From assembly GCA_947468255.1 (NCBI GenBank), contig CANIMM010000159.1, positions 1 through 7,150 of the forward strand: a stretch of 7,150 bases of DNA. Direction: 5' to 3'. Position 1 is the first letter of the stretch, and the number at the start of each line of letters is the position of its first letter. Of this stretch, positions 4,495 through 7,150 are shown piece by piece. The translations under genes were made by a program, and so were the position numbers. Source of the stretch: Chitinophagaceae bacterium. Its GTDB lineage: Bacteria; Bacteroidota; Bacteroidia; Chitinophagales; Chitinophagaceae. The notes below the pieces were generated by a model. That model was not told where the DNA came from. It did not search any database and saw nothing but the letters and a program-made list of their open reading frames with translations.

Positions 4495-6030
4495 ATGAAA
4501 TTTAAACAGGTATGCTACACAGTTGCTATCAGTGCCTTTACCACTTTGGGGGTAATGTGGGGCTATAGTACATTTTTAAAAAACAGTAATACTTTTGGCG
4601 GACAAGAATACGGTGTAATTCCCTCCAATTATAAGTATACTAAGCTTACGGATAATACTACTACTATTCCACCGGGTGCCATTGATTTTACCCAATCTGC
4701 TGCTGCTGCATTGCCAACGGTAGTGCACATTAAAACTAAAACCAATGCGAAGCAAGTCAGTAATAATTTACCTAAAAATCAGCGACCTAAAAACCCTTTT
4801 AGCGACTTTTTTGGTGATGATATGATGGAACAGTTTTTTGGTAATCAAAGAGGTGGTTATGTACCAGAACAAAAGGCTTCGGGATCGGGCGTAATAATTA
4901 GTGCAGATGGCTACATTGTTACCAATAATCATGTTGTTGAAAATGCTGACGAGCTCGATGTAACCTTGAGCAATAAAAAATCCTACAAAGCAAAAGTTAT
5001 TGGTAGGGATGCCGCTTATGACCTTGCTGTTATCAAAATTGAAGAAGCAGGATTGCCTTTTTTATTATATGGAAATTCGGATGACGTAAAAATTGGCCAA
5101 TGGGTATTGGCATTGGGCTATCCGCTGAATTTGGAAACTACTGTTACAGCGGGTATCGTTAGTGCCAAAGCAAGAAGCCTTGGGCTGAATAAAGGCACCA
5201 AGACCAATTCACCAGTAGAGTCCTTTATTCAAACAGATGCAGCCGTTAACCAGGGTAATAGTGGTGGGGCTCTCATCAACACGAATGGTTTGTTAATTGG
5301 TATCAACTCTGCCATAGCATCCCCAACAGGATATTATTCCGGCTATTCCTATGCAATACCTGTCAATATTGTAAAAAAGGTAGTGGATGATCTGATCAAA
5401 TATGGTAATGTTCAAAGAGGATATTTAGGAGTGGCTACAGCCAATACCAATGATATTCCTGAAGATGCCAAAACAAAAATGAACTTAAATTATAAAGGAG
5501 ATGGGCTGGTAATAACTGAGGTTTCTGCCAGCAGCGGTGCTTCAGATGCTGGATTAAAAAAGGGAGATATAATTAAAACTGTAAACGGAGTTGCTGTTAC
5601 TTTACCCTCAGAATTACAGGAATTGGTAACTAGATACAAACCAAGTGATAAAATTACAGTGGTATTTTCACGAAACGGTTCGGATAAAACAGTGGTTGCC
5701 ACATTAAAAAACAAAGCAGGCAATTTTGATCTCGTTAAAAATGAGAACTCAGCCCTATCTAAATTGGGTGCCGAGTTTGTTACCCTCAATCCAAAAAAAG
5801 CAAAAGAATATGGAATCCCTGGTGGTGTAGTGGTAAAGAAAATTACGGATGGTGCATTAAGTGATCAAACTAGAATGAGAGATGGATTTATCATTGTAAA
5901 AGTGGACGATACCGAAGTTAAAAATTTGGAAGACCTAACCAAGGTATTGGGGAATTCTAAAACAATTACGATTAGTGGATTTTATCCTGGTTATGATGGT
6001 TTATACGACTATCCGATTACCTTGGAATAG
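4495..6030 (+). CDS. htrA: HtrA/Deg-family periplasmic serine protease with PDZ domains
   Basis: A trypsin-like protease and chaperone that degrades or refolds damaged envelope proteins. The 511 residues begin with a hydrophobic segment (about 6-27) acting as a signal or membrane anchor; Cys7 does not sit in a lipobox. The protease domain (about 60-300) holds the full catalytic triad: His146 in VTNNHVVENA, Asp176 in AAYDLAVIKI and Ser256 in GNSGGALIN. A long Asn/Phe/Gly-rich loop before the active site (about 85-130) fits the regulatory LA loop. PDZ1 spans about 308-405 with the carboxylate-binding GYLG at 309-312. PDZ2 (about 420-497) is more divergent. The C-terminal segment GFYPGYDGLYDYP is typical of Bacteroidota HtrA as I remember it. 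It starts at ATG, has its own candidate promoter with an inverted repeat, and ends at a two-way terminator, so it is probably a single-gene unit induced by envelope or heat stress. Confidence 0.97.
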   Translation: MKFKQVCYTVAISAFTTLGVMWGYSTFLKNSNTFGGQEYGVIPSNYKYTKLTDNTTTIPPGAIDFTQSAAAALPTVVHIKTKTNAKQVSNNLPKNQRPKNPFSDFFGDDMMEQFFGNQRGGYVPEQKASGSGVIISADGYIVTNNHVVENADELDVTLSNKKSYKAKVIGRDAAYDLAVIKIEEAGLPFLLYGNSDDVKIGQWVLALGYPLNLETTVTAGIVSAKARSLGLNKGTKTNSPVESFIQTDAAVNQGNSGGALINTNGLLIGINSAIASPTGYYSGYSYAIPVNIVKKVVDDLIKYGNVQRGYLGVATANTNDIPEDAKTKMNLNYKGDGLVITEVSASSGASDAGLKKGDIIKTVNGVAVTLPSELQELVTRYKPSDKITVVFSRNGSDKTVVATLKNKAGNFDLVKNENSALSKLGAEFVTLNPKKAKEYGIPGGVVVKKITDGALSDQTRMRDGFIIVKVDDTEVKNLEDLTKVLGNSKTITISGFYPGYDGLYDYPITLE

Positions 6031-6049
6031 ATGTATTCTAGTACATTAA

Positions 6050-6079
6050 AAAGGCGCATTGGTTATTCAATGCGCCTTT
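6050..6079. terminator. Two-way terminator between htrA and the GH13 gene
   Basis: Bases 6050-6061 pair perfectly with 6068-6079 (AAAGGCGCATTG/CAATGCGCCTTT), with the 6-base loop GTTATT. It lies about 20 bases after the htrA stop and 43 bases past the end of the leftward GH13 gene. Rightward it is followed by UUU and then a U-rich tail; leftward by a run of five U. It fits termination of both converging genes. Confidence 0.9.
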
Positions 6080-6122
6080 ATTATTATTAAAATTGTCCCT
6101 TCCTGAAATATACTATTGAAAA

Positions 6123-7150
6123 CTATTTTTCAAAAACCAAGTAATCCCATGGGTTAAGATCAAAAGATTTGTTTTCAGAAAAATCATGTTTGTTTATGGA
6201 AAAAATATCAATAAAATTTCCATTCAGGCGAACATCATTTACTACGCAATTCACCCTTTGATTACTCATATTTAGCAAAACCAATACTTCATGATTGCCA
6301 TTTTTTCGCAAATAAGCCAATACATTATTTGCTGCATTGGTTTGTAAAGAAATAGTAATCGATTCAGTATCTCCAGCCCTAAGCGCAGGATTGGTTTTTC
6401 GAAGTTTCAATAAAGTCTTGTAAAAATCATGCAATTCATATTGCTCCCCCCATTCAATCACATCTTTTTCAAAAAATTGCAACCTTTTCAGATTGGGCAA
6501 TTCCTGACCACTATAGATCAATGGTATTCCTTCCCAGGTAAAACTGTGTACTGCAAAGGCTTTAGCAGCAGCTCCATATTTTTCATATTCTGTTCCATTC
6601 CAGCTATTTTCATCGTGGTTAGCAGTAAACCATAATTTAATATCCGTCTTTTTTTCCGTATGCGCATACCGATGTAATATTGAATCCAGTATATTTTTAT
6701 CGGGATGATGCTTATAAAAATCTTCTGTTTTGTGCATCCATGTCCAGGTATAACATGCATCAAAAGCATGGTAATAATCTGGATTTTCAAGCGGGTCAGA
6801 TTCGGCTAACCAAAATAATGTTTTTGTTTTTTCAAGTGAAGCCCTTGCTTCCATCCAAAAATCAAGCCGTACCCAAAAAGCCAAATCGCAACGATATCCA
6901 TCAATATCGCATTCTGTAATCCAGTATTTCATCGCATCGATCATTGCCTTTCTTAAATGGGTATTATCATAATCTAATTCAATAATATCGTCCATTCCGC
7001 TGGCAATTTTAAAATCACCTGTTGCAGTATCTATTTTATAGTATTCAGGATGCGTAACGGTCCACACATGATCCCAACCAGTGTGGTTAGCAACCCAATC
7101 AATGATCACCTTAAAACCCATCTCATGGGCGAGTTTAACCAGTGATTTAA
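6123..7150 (-). CDS. GH13 alpha-amylase-family glycoside hydrolase, C-terminal part
   Basis: The frame is open to the right edge, so the N-terminus is outside the window; the nine codons before the Met at 7121 (KSLVKLAHE) read as the usual helix ahead of conserved region I. Residues counted from that Met: region I DWVANH at 8-13; region II DGYRCD with nucleophile Asp79; region III WLAES with acid/base Glu107; region IV TANHDEN with Asp170, the transition-state stabiliser. IYSGQE at 202-207 follows, and then a C-terminal beta-sandwich (about 255-332). All three catalytic carboxylates are present, so the enzyme should be active on alpha-1,4 or alpha-1,6 glucans. Regions I and II are only about 60 residues apart, so domain B is short. 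Exact specificity (amylase, neopullulanase, trehalose-related) and export cannot be judged without the N-terminus. It converges with htrA. Confidence 0.95.
   Translation of the reverse strand, partial: KSLVKLAHEMGFKVIIDWVANHTGWDHVWTVTHPEYYKIDTATGDFKIASGMDDIIELDYDNTHLRKAMIDAMKYWITECDIDGYRCDLAFWVRLDFWMEARASLEKTKTLFWLAESDPLENPDYYHAFDACYTWTWMHKTEDFYKHHPDKNILDSILHRYAHTEKKTDIKLWFTANHDENSWNGTEYEKYGAAAKAFAVHSFTWEGIPLIYSGQELPNLKRLQFFEKDVIEWGEQYELHDFYKTLLKLRKTNPALRAGDTESITISLQTNAANNVLAYLRKNGNHEVLVLLNMSNQRVNCVVNDVRLNGNFIDIFSINKHDFSENKSFDLNPWDYLVFEK

Noticed and set aside
5490..5789. Minus-strand 99-codon frame inside htrA
   Set aside because: Antisense to the PDZ1 region, with no motif or plausible start signal.
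6429..6919. Plus- and minus-strand frames overlapping the GH13 gene
   Set aside because: The GH13 frame holds all four conserved regions; the overlapping frames are out of phase with it and have no domain.
1..7150. CRISPR array, insertion sequence, tRNA, rRNA, riboswitch or defence system
   Set aside because: I saw no regularly spaced repeats, terminal inverted repeats with transposase, cloverleaf or conserved RNA motif, and every large open frame is explained by a known family.

Overview
The window looks like ordinary chromosomal DNA of a Bacteroidota bacterium, most likely near the Chitinophagaceae. The DNA is AT-rich, start codons lack clear Shine-Dalgarno sequences, and the few promoter-like sites resemble the Bacteroidota -33 TTTG / -7 TAnnTTTG pattern. 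The protein families also fit: a kinase-less PASTA protein next to D-Ala-D-Ala ligase, a 115-residue dicluster ferredoxin beside a LuxC-type acyl-CoA reductase, and an HtrA protease with the C-terminal style of that phylum. I recognised these from memory of the families, not from a database search.

Layout. Positions 1-35 may hold the very end of a rightward gene. A strong two-way terminator follows at 36-73. From about 2268 down to 88, a leftward cluster reads D-alanine-D-alanine ligase, a membrane-anchored protein with three PASTA repeats (GTG start), and a small rhodanese. A leftward DUF4440/NTF2-like lipoprotein lies upstream of it (2378-2839). It is separated from the next leftward gene, a 2[4Fe-4S] ferredoxin (2951-3298), by a terminator hairpin. 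The ferredoxin is divergent from a rightward acyl-CoA reductase (3359-4351). A rightward HtrA/Deg serine protease follows (4495-6030), with an inverted repeat over its likely promoter. A two-way terminator at 6050-6079 separates it from a leftward GH13 alpha-amylase-family gene that runs off the right edge (6123-7150).

How the genes may work together. Ddl makes the D-Ala-D-Ala dipeptide in the cytoplasm, and the PASTA protein could bind peptidoglycan or its precursors outside the inner membrane, so the ddl-PASTA pair is a cell-wall module. The ferredoxin and acyl-CoA reductase are a redox pair by position, but a direct functional link is inferred only. HtrA provides envelope protein quality control. 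The GH13 enzyme acts on alpha-glucans. I found no transposon, CRISPR array, tRNA, rRNA or phage signal, and no evidence of a wholly new system. The points most worth checking are the divergent ferredoxin/acyl-CoA reductase pair, the inverted repeat at the htrA promoter and the kinase-free PASTA protein.
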